This document shows, in pieces, positions 49,777-61,369 of a stretch of DNA of 64,000 bases. The DNA is from Terana coerulea (taxonomy: Eukaryota > Basidiomycota > Agaricomycetes > Polyporales > Phanerochaetaceae). The stretch is taken from the NCBI GenBank assembly GCA_024811115.1, contig JAKOGH010000806.1:1-64000 (forward strand), given 5' to 3'. The translations under genes were made by a program, and so were the position numbers. Every line of letters starts with the position of its first letter. The stretch's first letter is position 1. The notes under the pieces are model-generated. The model had not been told where the DNA came from. It saw only the letters and a list, made by a program, of their open reading frames with translations, and did not search any database.

Positions 49777-52220
49777 TTAAGAAACCGGCGTTACATGAAG
49801 GGGCATCTGGACGCCTTCATGTAGTTTACCCTTGACCATAGGCACCATGGTCATCAGCGGCATGCGAAGCATCTCCGGCTTGTCTTCGGGTAGGGCAAAC
49901 TTGAAGTGTTCCAGGAGCTCAACCACAACAGCCTGCATCTCAATAACACTGGCGGTTATGCAATGAGCTGACCTGATGCGTATAGGAAGCACCGCAGGAT
50001 ACGTATGCAAATCTCCAGCTGGAAAACACATCAGGGTCATGCGAGATCACAGTGCTGAAGGTACTTACCCAATGCAGCCCCTGGTTCCGGCGGCTGGAAG
50101 TTGGTCAGTCTCAGACTCGAGTCGACATCGGTAAGTCAAGGCACTCACAGAAAGTCATCCTGGAAATTCGAACATCGTAATCAACAGTTGTAGAGCTTGT
50201 AGCTGCGTCGCACTCACAAATTGGCGATGATACCAACGCGGACTTCCTTCCTAGCATCACGGTCAATAAACCGCGTGGGGTTAAATTCATCAGCATCGTC
50301 TCCCCATACTTCAGTCAGGCTACAGAACGGCACTTAGCACACACGCACACATTGTATGACAAAACGCGCGGGACGTACCGGTTGTATGTGCACAGAGATG
50401 CGATGATTTTTTGTCCAGCAGCCACAGGAATCTGCGAGATGGTTTCACCTGTTGCTGCCTGAATAGGACTCGCGAGAGGAATGACATCGTCTTTGCGAGC
50501 CTGTCGATAGATCTGGAACGCGATGGGGTGGAGACGCAAAGCTTCCTGTAGAGTAGAGATCTTCAGTCCAGCTCTTGTCCCAAGTGAAAAGAAACGCCTA
50601 CTTTGATCGCAGCCTGCAGATACACCATGGACTCCAGGTCGTCCATTGTGAAGTCGCTGTCCCCACGGTCAGCGATCTCGCTGCGTTTCTGAGAGATTTC
50701 CTGTCGTATTTTGTCTTGAAAATTCGGACACTTGGCGAGTTCCCAGAGCAGCCAGCAGATGGTGGACGTCGCAGTTTCGTGGCCAGCCAACGTCAAAGTA
50801 GCGATCTGCGCCACCATTTCGTCCTCGCTAAGCTTGGTCCGCGGGTCTTCAGAGGCGTTCGCGCGAACTGCAGAAAGCTTTGTCAGCCGGGAGGACGCGT
50901 GCTACTCCGGACGTCATACCCAGGATACTCATGACATCCTTGCTCGCACTCTCCACACTTAGCATGTCTTGGTGTTTCTGACGAATAAGTTGCCGGGCGA
51001 TCTTGTTGATAGTCCGGAGAGTTTTCCGGAAGCGGATACCTCCTCGGGTTGGGATGTGACAGATGTAATATAGGAGCGGCTCCGGCAGATAGTCCCAAAG
51101 TGCTTCGAAGATGATAGCCCCACTCGATGGAAACAGGGATGCATCCGCACTGTAGCCAAGACGACTGTGAACTATGAAGAGAAGCGTTAAAAGGTAGATG
51201 ACATACAACAAATTACGATAAGCTGTATTCAGTTCAGTCTCTATGTTGTCCAAGGCTCCGAAGTTGTAGTCAAAGGCAGCTGTAAGGGTTGTAGGGGACA
51301 CAGGAAAAACATCAGAGACACTAACTGGAGCCAGACCATGAATGCCTACCTTCACCAATAATGTCTAACGCCGCACGAGTGACCCATTCATGAACAGAGA
51401 AGGTCCTCCCCTTAGGCGTTTGGGAAAATATCTCGTCCTTCCAGAGTTGAGCGAGCTGCCTCACAACTAAGATGATCAATAGCCGCATAAACACGAATAA
51501 GCACTTGCCTTATTCGCGCTCTTCCGAAACAGAGGCAAAAACGAGCGCAATTGGCCCGCTGAAAAGGCAGGGTTCATGACCTTCCTGTGCCTGGCGTGAG
51601 TCTCCCCTTCTATAAACACTATTTTAGCATTCGGGGCTACATATCTAAGTGTGAAGACACACCCGAGCTAGCGACACTAGATCCCATGATGCTGTATAGA
51701 GTCACGAGATTTTGACGGGTCTTAACGTAATTATAACCCGACTTATGATAGATATGCTGGAGGGCCTGGAGATCATGATTAACAGTCAGGCGGCAGTAGA
51801 AGGAGGGAGGTGTCTGGCATACCTTTGGATCCGCTAGCATAAGGACATCATCCTGCGCAATGGTCGAGACCACTCGTTGGTACCCAGTGATGGAAGGAGG
51901 GCTTGGACTCACCCCAAGCGGGCCGCGAAGTCGCCACGCCGTCCCATACTCTTTACCCACTTAAATTCAAGATCACCGACGCTCTCTTCGTACGCAATCT
52001 CGTGTACATTTCCTTGAGCACAGGTCACTACGGTAAATACATCAAGGAGGCCTGAGGGCGTACCGAGGATAGCAGAACTGACAGGAGGGCCACGTAGATG
52101 TCGGATGGACGGCCTCCTCAGTCGACGAAGCCAACGGAAGAGTATGAAGGCTGGCACTAGAAGTTCCACAGCGAGGAGCACCGTAGAAACGTTGATGTTC
52201 ATACTCTCGTTGAGTCGCAT
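49777..52220 (-). CDS. Cytochrome P450, microsomal, basidiomycete type
   Basis: Membrane-anchored monooxygenase. The ATG at 52220 gives MRLNESMNINVSTVLLAVEL with an N-terminal anchor, then a basic patch and RGPPVSSAILG. Later exons give GETHARHRKVMNPAFS, the I-helix MVAQIATLTLAGHETATSTI (AGHET, oxygen binding) and the K-helix EALRLHP (ExxR). The PERF-like region FNPTRFIDRD and the heme loop follow. The heme loop is assembled from tiny exons of 11, 25 and 16 nt (50149-50159, 50069-50093, 50003-50018) to give NLMTFSAGTRGCIGWRFA, with the Cys ligand. The junction to VIEMQAVVVELLEHFKFALP is one or two bases out of phase with the visible splice sites, so an indel or a misassigned donor is likely there. 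Stop 49777. More than ten introns. Substrate unknown; the clan cannot be named securely. Confidence 0.85.
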
Positions 52221-52490
52221 GGTGAGGAAGTAAGAGCTGGTATTTTGAGGGGTGCGGCGTGCCAACTGTCCGCAATTTATATCTGACAAGAAGACCAGGC
52301 ATGGGCCTTGCAGCGGGTTCCTGGATCAATCCATCGACGATATCTCAGTACAGTACAGTCTGCCTGATCGCGGTGTGTTGAGCCCCTTACGGGAGAAGGG
52401 GTATGCGGGTTGGCAGGCATCGGGAAGTTACCTGGACAGTGCGTAAGCGTGTGATGCATTCTGGGGATATCGGGTTATTTAACCGGAGTA

Positions 52491-52573
52491 TATCAGCTGA
52501 ACGAGCACCGTTTCGTAATTCAAGTGAGGAAGGCGGCGCTGGCCTCTCTAGTATAAGACAAGCTCGGGTGATT
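52491..52573 (+). repeat. Direct repeat copy 1 in the P450/NOL11-like promoter
   Basis: Begins TATCAGCTGAACGAG and ends with GTGATT. Aligns with 52852-52925 over its whole length at roughly 75-80 percent, with one gap of several bases. Confidence 0.6.
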
Positions 52574-52851
52574 CCCGCTAGCAACTTAGTAGCGGGTCTT
52601 GTCTGTGTTTCAGGTCCGGACACGCTTTCCAGGCAGACCCTGATGAGGGGGAAGCCCCAGAAACTGCATATATACGCATATAGTCAGCTCGCCAGGTGAC
52701 AAGGCGTACTGAAAGGACGCACAGCTCGAAAACCCGACCCTGCCCGCTTGGACGACTCGGAGGCCGTCGTGACGAGAGCCTGTAACGCTTCTTCCATGAA
52801 CTGCGGCTCCAGCAAGCCGCGGCTTCAGGTTCTGTTCAGCTCACCATAACA

Positions 52852-52925
52852 TATCAACTGAACGAGAGCCGTTCCGTATTTGAAGTGACGAGGGCTCTCT
52901 CCGGCACAAGGCGAGCACGGTGATT
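52852..52925 (+). repeat. Direct repeat copy 2 in the P450/NOL11-like promoter
   Basis: Begins TATCAACTGAACGAG and ends with TGATT, 361 bp from copy 1 and in the same orientation. It sits about 115 bp before the ATG of the plus-strand gene. Confidence 0.6.
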
Positions 52926-53040
52926 GGCTGAAGATGAGGTCAAAGCCCGATCGAGCGACGAGCAGGTACCACAAAGCCGGCGCTTCTGAGGCGCTTCCGA
53001 AACACTTTCACAAATTTCTGGCGGGTCGACAGTCCTTACC

Positions 53041-55869
53041 ATGTCCGCCTCAGTCAATGAGCCTTTCCTGGTTTCGAGCTATGCCCTACCCACACGCTTC
53101 AGTCGACCGGGTTCGCACCTAACTTCGAACGCATATGCGACGTTGCAGCGTGCTTCAACAAGTACCGCAGAAGGCTATGTCACAGTAACAGCTCAAGGGG
53201 ATGGAGTGCATGTGCTTGATGTGAGTTTATACATACTTCGCATTAGCATTCAGCATCATGGAACCTATCTCCAAGTATTGTCGTGTATTATGCGTACCTC
53301 TTGCCTCTTTTCGCTTTGGGCTAAGACGTTTTCAACCAGACTGGACTATCTCCCGTTCCGTTCCATGCATATACTGACTGTCACATTGTAGCTGTCTACT
53401 CTGCATCCCATCCTCTCGCATACACTCGGACCTTCCACATCATACTCTTGTCCGTCGACCAGTCGCATAACGCAAGAAGGTGACGCGCGGATATGCACCA
53501 CATACTCCGTTCTCGAGTCGACGCAGGGTACGCGCCCGGAAGATCGGGGAAGGACATTACGGGCGTGGAAGGATAGAATGGCAGATGAAGTAGAGGCCGT
53601 AGGTGCGCAGAGTATTGGCAAAACTGCCGTCGTGAGTGCAGCCTTGGCTCACATGAGCGCATATGTTAGGCTAACTAGCCTCAGTTGCCGCATAGAATAC
53701 ACAGCATATATGCGCCAGATGAGTTGCAAGATAGTGTCATTTTAGTCGGCCCTTTGGGAGAAGTCACCACAGTGGATTCCGAACTAGCTGTCCAAAACAC
53801 ACTTGACGCTGAAGGCGATTCCAAGCTGCTAAAGGCATTTGTCTTCAATCGTTCCGAAGCAATGTTTGTCCCGAAGCGGCTGGGTTTCAAGGAAGGCGCA
53901 CTGGTTGTCACAATTGTGCAGACAAACGGCAAGGCAAAATTACGCGTTATAGGCGTGGACTCCGACCGCGTTGCAGTTCTCGAAGACCTAGTCCTGCCCG
54001 CAGATATTGTGAGCACTTATCGTCACTTTTCAACATACAATAGCTCACACTTGGTAGGATTTTGTGGAAGCATCTTGTACTGGGTCGGGATTTGTCACCA
54101 TCATCAGTGAGAACCTACGTCCGTTGGCTTCACCGTCCACTGATCCATGTCACCTTGCCAGCACCACTTGGCGAATGGCGCGTCTTTCAAATAGAGTCGG
54201 TTGATCACAGTGCTTTGGCCATAACCATTCCTTCTGCCCCTATCGCTATCCGCGGGCTCTCGTTCATATCGCCGCCAAATGGACCACCTTCACCGTTTAC
54301 CAGTGAAGTTTCCCTACTCGCCCTGGGTTCTTCGCATGTGTTGTTGGCAGGTGTCGCCAATAGCTCAACAGAAGTTGCTCTGCTTCTGTGGGACATGCAG
54401 TATGGTGTCCTACTCGCCTCCCGTACCGTATCAATTCCGCCGTCTATCCAACGCACCAAGAGGCGAGGCATCCAGCTCCAACTGGGAGGGCCGTCCACGC
54501 ATACACAACAAGCGCTCTTGACTCTGTCGATGATACCGACTTCTGGCACAGCGAATGGGGAATCAGGTCCTGAAAACGGTACCCCTCAGAGGTCAGCCGT
54601 ACTTGCCGTACCTTTGGGTGTTCCCGAATGGTCCAGCGTCGCAAACGCCATTGGGCGGTCTGCAGCGGGAGAAACGTGGTTAGCACCAACCCAGGCTTCG
54701 CAGGCATCTGGCTCAAGTTCGGGTCAGGACGCCGGGCAGACGAAGCTACTCAAAACCATACGGTCTATGATGGAGCACAAGCGTGTGGAGGCGGCCGACG
54801 ACGCCTTCTTCGCTTGGGTCGCCCAGCTAGAGTCCCATCATGATGCGAACAGCACTCGGCCGAACTCGAAGAGGTTTGGTTACCAGTTCGTGAAACAGCT
54901 CCTGGAGAGTGTTTTCCGAACGCCCAAAAATGCGACGACGGATATCCCTTATTCGCCAAAGATCGTGCGGTATCTCCTGCAGCAGCGTTGCGTCAGTGCC
55001 GGTATGGTAGACGGTGGTGTATTTAGTGCTCTTCGCCTCCGGAACGACTGGGTATGACTCATGTTTGCTCAGCTGGTCTATGGCGCTGACCGTGCTCGGT
55101 AGGAGTCTATGATGCTAGCTCTGAAGACGGTCATAGACGTCCCCGAAAGCGACGTCGTGACGCTTCTCAATGCCTCTGCTTCCGTCACACGCCTTAGCCA
55201 CACGTCCGACGATAGTGCTATGCAAGTTGACGCCGCCCCAGACTCCTCGATCCCACCTCTCCACTCCGTACTCCCTCTTTGTGTGACATACACCATGTCT
55301 GCACCTGCACTCCGTCTGGCAATACGCCAGCACATGCGCGGCGCAGAGGAGCTTGTTGCGGTACTGCAGGTCTTGAACGAATGGATCGATGCGTTGTGCG
55401 CCGAGGAAGTGCATCTTTGCCCGAGCGCATAAAGAAAGACTTGCATGGTGCGATCGTAGCGGTATATCAAGAAAAGCAGAAGGCCCCTTTGCCTCCTCTT
55501 GACAAGGTGCGTCGCAGTTGTCCGCATACGGCTCCCGCTCACCCACATCGTTAATCCTAGATCCTCACGTTTCTGCAAACACTGCTCGACTCCTCATTCC
55601 TCACGTTCCTCACCTATCCCCCATCGCATAGCATCCTGCGCCATCTGTTCTCAGAGTTGGAGCCCGAGCTGGCCTTCACTGATGACGTCGAGCAACTACG
55701 CGGGCCACTGGAGCCGTTCGTCCGTGCGCACGCCAAGGCGGTTCACGAAGCGGCACATGGAGTACAAAAACCTGATCTCAAAGTCGACTGGAGACGCAGA
55801 CGAAAGGACGCACATGAACAGGCGGGAATGGCGGTTGGTGTGTATCAGGTAGAAGAGCTGCTGCTGTAA
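53041..55869 (+). CDS. Large conserved basidiomycete protein, possibly NOL11/Utp8-like (one apparent 1-bp deletion)
   Basis: Multi-exon gene of roughly 800 residues starting MSASVNEPFLVSSYALPTRF. The N-terminal half is beta-rich, as in a propeller (VTVTAQGDGVHVLD, HRIHSIYAPDELQDSVILVG, AFVFNRSEAMFVPKRLG, RVIGVDSDRVAVLEDLVLPA). A 55-nt GT-AG intron joins FVTII to TPLGEWRVFQIESV. The C-terminal half is helical (LLKTIRSMMEHKRVEAADDA, FVKQLLESVFRTPK, LRLAIRQHMRGAEELVAVLQ). After WIDALCAEEVHL one T appears to be missing from TTT at 55416-55418; adding it leads to LPERIKKDLHG. The end is PPLDK, then LTFLQTLLDSSFLTFLTYPP and a basic WRRRRKDAHEQ. The order propeller then helices and the overall feel suggest a t-UTP/NOL11-type rRNA transcription factor, but this is a weak assignment. 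Confidence 0.62.
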
Positions 55870-56279
55870 TTGTCTTTCAATGGTGGCATCATGTTTCTAT
55901 TCTTTTACTGTATTGCACTTAATCCGCACCGATGCTTCAACTTGAAGCATTATGGAATTGTGCTTTATAACGAGGATCATGGACCGTGAGCATATACAGC
56001 AGTCGAAACGCGTGGTGTGCGGCATCGTCAAGTTGGTAGATCATTGAGGGGAGATTTTGGGATAGAACTGAGCGTAGGGATACAAAGCAATTGAAACTGA
56101 AACCCGATAAATCAGAGATGGAGAGAGACGAGTACATTTCTTCGCGGTAAGATATATGATAAAGCATAAGACCTAGGACCTTAGGAAAACAATTGTTAGT
56201 GATAGGAAGGCGAAAGTGATGATGTGCACTCACATACAACATAACAGAGAAAACTTTACCAACGCTAACTATGTAGATG
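55870..56279. other. Convergent 3' interval, no gene recognised
   Basis: 410 bp between the stop codons of the NOL11-like gene and the tail-anchored hypothetical. One minus-strand open frame (55937-56338) covers much of it, but it overlaps the neighbouring gene's 3' end and has no motif, so it is probably UTR. Confidence 0.4.
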
Positions 56280-57074
56280 CTATAGCAGCGACAGAATGAA
56301 TACAAATATGATCGACCCGCCGATGGCCCCAATGACACTGCAGAGGATCAATTGGAGCGTGGTGATTGTCACGACATTTGTTCTTAGGGTATCGGCAGGT
56401 TGTGCGTCTGGAGCGTCCTCCTGAGCGCGGTTCTCTATCTTCGCAATGTTGTCCCTCTCCTGCAGACCCATCAGGTGCTCCACTGCCTCTGGGTCCTTCC
56501 CCATCAGCACCCACCACGAATATCGACGGCCGATACCGCGTTCCTCCTTCACTTCACGCCGCGGCTTACGCATCAGGCCCGTATGCAGGCCATTCAGCCG
56601 CGCCGCTTGCGTGATCGTCGCCATGTCATCTCTTGGAGCGCTGAACAGACTCACGGCAGGGATGCTGTTCGTGAGGATACTGCCAAACGTCCGACGAAGG
56701 CGGGAGGAGGTAGTCGACGACGAAGAATATGTGCTGTGTGTGGAAGAATAGCGCGTAATCTCGAGGTCGGTTGCTAGCCGCTCAGTCCGACTGGCACTCG
56801 AGCTAGCTCGCTCCCACTTTACGGGGGCTACGTCGTCGTCCAGCTCGGTGGGCACCCATGAGGAAGGTGTACCGTTGCGGCGCGGCTGTCCGAAGCTGTC
56901 CCCATCTGGATTGACGTTCTCGACATAGTTGGGGTTCACCCAGTGGAGGTATTCCCCGATTCTGGGCATATGGTCGAATCCGACCGCGTCGACGTCGATC
57001 ACCTTCGGTGGTGGCGGCGGCGACGGTCTCGGTGGACAGACAGGCCAGCCGTGCGGTCGTTTGTGACCGGCCAT
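56280..57074 (-). CDS. Hypothetical tail-anchored membrane protein
   Basis: Single-exon gene of 264 residues starting MAGHKRPHGWPVC at 57074. A Pro-rich N-terminus is followed by VIDVDAVGFDHMPRIGEYLH, a Ser/Thr-rich region (SSTHSTYSSSSTTSSRLRRT), the conserved-looking YSWWVLMGKDPEAVEHLMG, a short polar linker and a single hydrophobic segment at the extreme C-terminus (LILCSVIGAIGGSIIFVFIL). That layout predicts a cytosolic protein anchored by its tail. I do not recognise the family. An additional upstream exon cannot be excluded. Confidence 0.68.
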   Translation of the reverse strand: MAGHKRPHGWPVCPPRPSPPPPPKVIDVDAVGFDHMPRIGEYLHWVNPNYVENVNPDGDSFGQPRRNGTPSSWVPTELDDDVAPVKWERASSSASRTERLATDLEITRYSSTHSTYSSSSTTSSRLRRTFGSILTNSIPAVSLFSAPRDDMATITQAARLNGLHTGLMRKPRREVKEERGIGRRYSWWVLMGKDPEAVEHLMGLQERDNIAKIENRAQEDAPDAQPADTLRTNVVTITTLQLILCSVIGAIGGSIIFVFILSLL

Positions 57075-57777
57075 AAGAGACTTGCATGTCTTACAGCGTG
57101 GTCGCTGTCTCGGGTGAAGGGGATTGTCGGGGAGACGAAGATGGGGATGACATGGTATGGTCGTTGTACGTTCCTGAGCGTCTATCGTTGTGTCGCGCGA
57201 TGAGCTCTAGCGTTCCTGCGTCGTTGCTGCGTTCAGCGCATTCGAGAGAAGAGGAAGAACATATAAGCGGGTCTGCATGGAATGCGGGGTAGAGTAATAC
57301 TCACCGTCGCTTCCCTAGGTGTAAAGCCTCGTAAGTGAGGGGACTCAAAGGAGGCGAGAAGGAGAGCCTTCATCGCTTTGTTCAACTTACTCGTGGCGTA
57401 TGAAGCGTCGCGAGACAATGAGGACCAAGGGGTGTCGCAGGAGAACTGACGGCGGAGTAACAAGACTCGGAGAAGACAAAAGTCAGAGCCCCTTTCTAAA
57501 GCGTCGTCGTGGTTGCTGTGCAACTCGCTCAACCATCCCCAGGCGCCCATCGGCAAATGCCCTCAGCTCATCAATCTCACGCCGATCCCCTCTAAATTAC
57601 ATCAAAATTAATTGTGCCAATTCTCAAAACCTCCACGGTACACTGGCATGGACCGCAAGCTACGAGAGAATTGCGATAGGTATTTCACATACACTAAAAG
57701 AGTTGTACAGGAAGGTTATTCACAGAGCACCGAACCATTACAGAAATGTCATAGATCATAAATCAAATCATCGTAAG
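57075..57777. other. Interval between the tail-anchored protein and kha1, weak coding signal
   Basis: About 700 bp. On the minus strand, 57480-57590 reads DRREIDELRAFADGRLGMVE and continues to a stop through a basic RRRFRKGL end. That composition looks protein-like but has no start, no family and no spliced continuation that I could find. Left unannotated as a gene. Confidence 0.35.
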
Positions 57778-60700
57778 TCATGACGAAAACGCCTGCAGGA
57801 TTAGCAGGCTAGCAGTCGAATTGGCAGCAACGAAGGCCGCCGCAACGTCACCAAGGGTCTTTGTCATCTCAGAGGGCAGCGTCGCATTCTTCTCCGACAA
57901 TAATTGCTGCAGCTCTGTATGGTGACTCTCCGTCGCCAGCCTCCTTGACCTGCCTGTGACGACAAGCGACCGTGTGGGTATGTGCTGTGAGGCAGCATTA
58001 TCTGCGGCCTCCAGAATAGCATGTAGAGGCCTCGAAGACATTTCGTGGGTGAAAGTGATCCGTCTGAGGGCGGCCTGCAGCTCGGGAAGCGGCGAGGAGT
58101 TGTAGCGATCCCATAGGATGTTATCCGCTGTATCGGAGGCCAAGCGAGTCTGAGTGTTGCCGGCGGGATAGACGGTATCAAGCACCACAGACTAGACAGT
58201 GTTTGCGTGAGTTCACCGGTCAGAGGTTACATGAATAGAAACTCACCGAATGAGCACCATGATGCTTTGTGTCCTCCAGCGTGGTGACCGGCGTCAACTC
58301 ATTGTCATTCACTTTCGTGAACCTAACCACGGTCGCACTGATGGAGGAGTTCTTGCAAAGCTGCGCAACGAACGAGAGGGCCAGGCGGTCGTCCGGCCCA
58401 CCAAAGAAGGGCAAGAAAATGTGCACGCCGCATTGACCGTCGGCAGCTTGCGGCAAGCCTCTGTCGACATAAAGCGCGACGTCGGTGGGGGCCACCGCGA
58501 ACATCTTGCGGAAGAACTGTGTTTGCGGGAAGGAAGCACTTCGCACTGCACCGCTCTTCGAACTAAAGAGCGAGTCGAAAGGGTTCATGACCGCCGGAGC
58601 CGCGCCACCGGCAGATGAACTTAGTTGCGCGTCGGGAGCGACATCCTCGGTTGACACTGCGCTGCTGGACCATGGCACGATGACCATTTGGGAAGAGGCC
58701 TCCGCGGCGAAATTGGCGATGTATGCGGGGAACTCTTCGTAGCCGACAACCGCCAACGCCGTAGAAATGAGCATCCGGTTGAGGTATCCAAACGTGCGGA
58801 AAACGGAGAGGATAGGGTCACTACGAATGAGCACATCGGTCGACTGGGATTTGAACACCGCAGACGTGCGGTCTGTAAGTTCAATGAGACGAAGAGCGTC
58901 AATCGATACCGACGTAGGCGTCTGGGTGTAAGGCAGCGCGGCCGGGCCAATTTGTCCATCCTTCTCGTCTACCAATGACACCGCTGCCATGCTCCCGGGC
59001 TTGGACGACGGAACAACGATGGCAGGTGAAGATTGCAGCATTTGCGCCAATGTCATCAGAGCAGGTAGTTGCTCGATCCTGTCAATTACGACCGCGAACT
59101 TCGTCTTCGTCATTTCCTGAGGTTGGCCGGTCTCTCCAACGCCGTGAGTGTCGGCCACCCTGTCGCGTACGGGTGCTGCACGCGTACGGTATTTGGCGGG
59201 GTAGAATAGTAGGGTGAGGGGTGTTGTCATGAATGTGAGCACCAATGCGTGCAGCACGAACATCGAGAACGTCCGAGTGTCGAGGATTCCGGCGGTGTAG
59301 CCGACATTGAGGACGATCAACTCCACGAGCCTGAACAAAGGATGAGACATGAATGCATACGAGTTTCCGGATGCGACTGACCCTTGCAGCTCATTAAAGA
59401 GCCGATAGCTCCCGACTCGCGGTAACTGAATCCGGAGAGCTTTGCAACAATAGCACAGCCCAAGAACTTGGAAAAGAACGCAACGACACAGATGAGGATA
59501 GTGTAACCCCATGTAACACCGTCATTCAATAAGCCCAAGTTTGTCTTCAGACCTGAAAACGCAAAATACTACGAAATAGGTCAGTATCAAAGTCGGATCT
59601 GTAGCCTATGAACTCACCAAAGGCAGGAAGAGTAGAGAAACGAGATCCTCCAACTTCTCCACCAAAGAAATCGCGAAACCGTTTTCTTTCGGAATGACTA
59701 GGCCCATCAAGAAGCCACCTATGACCAGTATCAGCGGGACGGTATCTCGGGTATTCAAGTCACGTACCAAAGATAGCATGTATGCCGATGATGTCCGTGA
59801 AGAAGGCTGATATGAATACAAGTAACAGGGTGAGAGTCATCATCAAGGCGGTCGGGGTGCCGCTCTCCAGGCTTCCAGTACGGCGGGCAGCCCAATGGTA
59901 GGCCCGCCGCACCGGGAGGAGAAGGAAGATCGTGTATCCCACTCCTGTCAAAAGTACCCATAACGCCGTAATCCCGTTGCCGGCATTGACGAGGGCGACT
60001 GTCAGCGCAAGAAGGATCCATCCCACAACCTAAAAATACGTGAGATGGCGTAAAACAATGCTGTTAGAACATCCTCACATCATTACCGACCCCTGCGGCA
60101 AGCACAACGGCACCGACTGTGTCATCAAGCAGCTTGAGTTCAGTCAAGATGCGGCATAGTACGGGGAATGCGGTGATTCCGACGGCGACTGCGACGAAGA
60201 GGAGGAAATATCCGAAGTTGACGGAAGGGTCGACAAACTGGTGATAGATAGGGACACCGAGCGCGGCCCCTAGCCCGAGAGGAAGGACGAGGCCAGACAA
60301 CGAAATGAGCATGGACGACCTCGCATTGCGCTTGACGACCCGTACGTCGATTTCCATGCCTACAAGGAAGAGAAATAGCACCAAGCCTATCGTAGACGTA
60401 AGATTGATCATGGGAAAGGAGGTCGTGGGGAAGATGGTGTTGGTGAAGTTCGGGATTCGCCCCATGACGGTTGGCCCTAGAATAACGCCGCCAATGACTT
60501 CCGCAATGACTCTGGGTTGGCGAATACGAGAGAGCAGTAGGGCAAGGAGCTGGGTCATTCCAAGGATGACAACTACCGGGGCGTGAGCTCTGCTGAGATC
60601 CAGCGAGTATACTATCAACACTCACTAACTTGAATGACCCATAGTTGAAAAGGGTCATTCGTGTTGTATGAAGAGGGATTAGCACCAGCGAAAACTCCCG

Positions 60701-60835
60701 CCTAGAGGACATGTCCTAAAATTAATGAAGACAAACATAGGAAGTAGAGGTGCTGCGGCTGACCTGCTCAGGTGCCTTTGCTCTACGGTTGAGGGTGTCC
60801 GCGACCTCGAACAGCTGCCTGCTCAGTACGCCCAT
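57778..60835 (-). CDS. K+/H+ antiporter, Kha1 type (CPA2 family)
   Basis: Monovalent cation/proton exchanger of endomembranes. The ATG at 60835 gives MGVLSRQLFEVADTLNRRAK, joined through an intron to AGVFAGANPSSYNTNDPFQL. The Na+/H+ exchanger domain follows: QPRVIAEVIGGVILGPTVMG, GLVLFLFLVGMEID, FVAVAVGITAFPVLCRILTE, LDDTVGAVVLAAGVGND (with the conserved ion-binding ND) and AIFG/GFLMGLVIPKENGFA. Then SLLFLPLYFAFSGLKTNLG and SLMSCKGLVELIVLNVGY. After the last helices come a cytoplasmic region with TKFAVVIDRIEQLPALMTLA, a universal-stress-like DVALYVDRGLP, and a final exon MSSRPLHAILEAADN to the stop at 57778. Around eight introns, all traced joins in phase. Length (over 900 residues) is normal for fungal Kha1. 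Confidence 0.9.
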
Positions 60836-61369
60836 GGTGGGGAGGAATGACAAGGCGGGCAAGAGGCTCTTGGCGATGTCGGGGCTTGGGCCACAGGCTT
60901 AGGCGAAGGTGCTTGAGCCTATATGTATGTTTGCCAGTGGGTGATCGCGCCAGCCAGATAGCCGCATCAACGAGAGCCGCCCGGTCGTGGCGATCGGGCA
61001 GCGCAGGCACAGGTTTCAGGGCCTTGGAAAACACAGGCACACCCTGGTGAGCATTTCGGATGGTAGCACGGAACATAGTCGTCACTGGGAAGGAGGTGAA
61101 GCCCTTGAGGCGAGACAAATGGTGCTTCTAGCGCCAGCTTGGAAGTAGCTTAAATAGCTCAAGCGTACTCACAGGGCAGAGAGCAGTGTGATGTCAGTAT
61201 GATCGAGCGTATGATACATTCAGATACAACGTATAGTGCATAACAGTAGCGAAGGGGGGATATGCAGGTTTGACTGCTCGTGTCAGTCAGGATAATCGAG
61301 AGCTCGGTAGAGTCATGGCAGACATCGTATGGTTTTGCAATTCAGATAGACCAGTACAGGCCTTCGCTG
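60836..61369. promoter_or_regulatory. Promoter region of kha1 and 3' flank of bud31
   Basis: 534 bp. The kha1 promoter must lie here because bud31 reads towards it. Short open frames are without motifs; no clear TATA box. Confidence 0.4.

Larger units (their letters stand above)
52221..53040. promoter_or_regulatory. Divergent promoter interval between the P450 and the NOL11-like gene
   Basis: 820 bp between divergent starts. Contains a pair of diverged direct repeats annotated separately and an AT-rich GATATAAAT on the minus strand near 52280, about 60 bp before the P450 ATG. No coding exon recognised. Confidence 0.45.

Noticed and set aside
54062..54120. Frameshift in the NOL11-like gene between FVTII and the following exon
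   Set aside because: A 55-nt intron with a GTGAG donor and CAG acceptor joins the two parts in phase; no indel is needed there.
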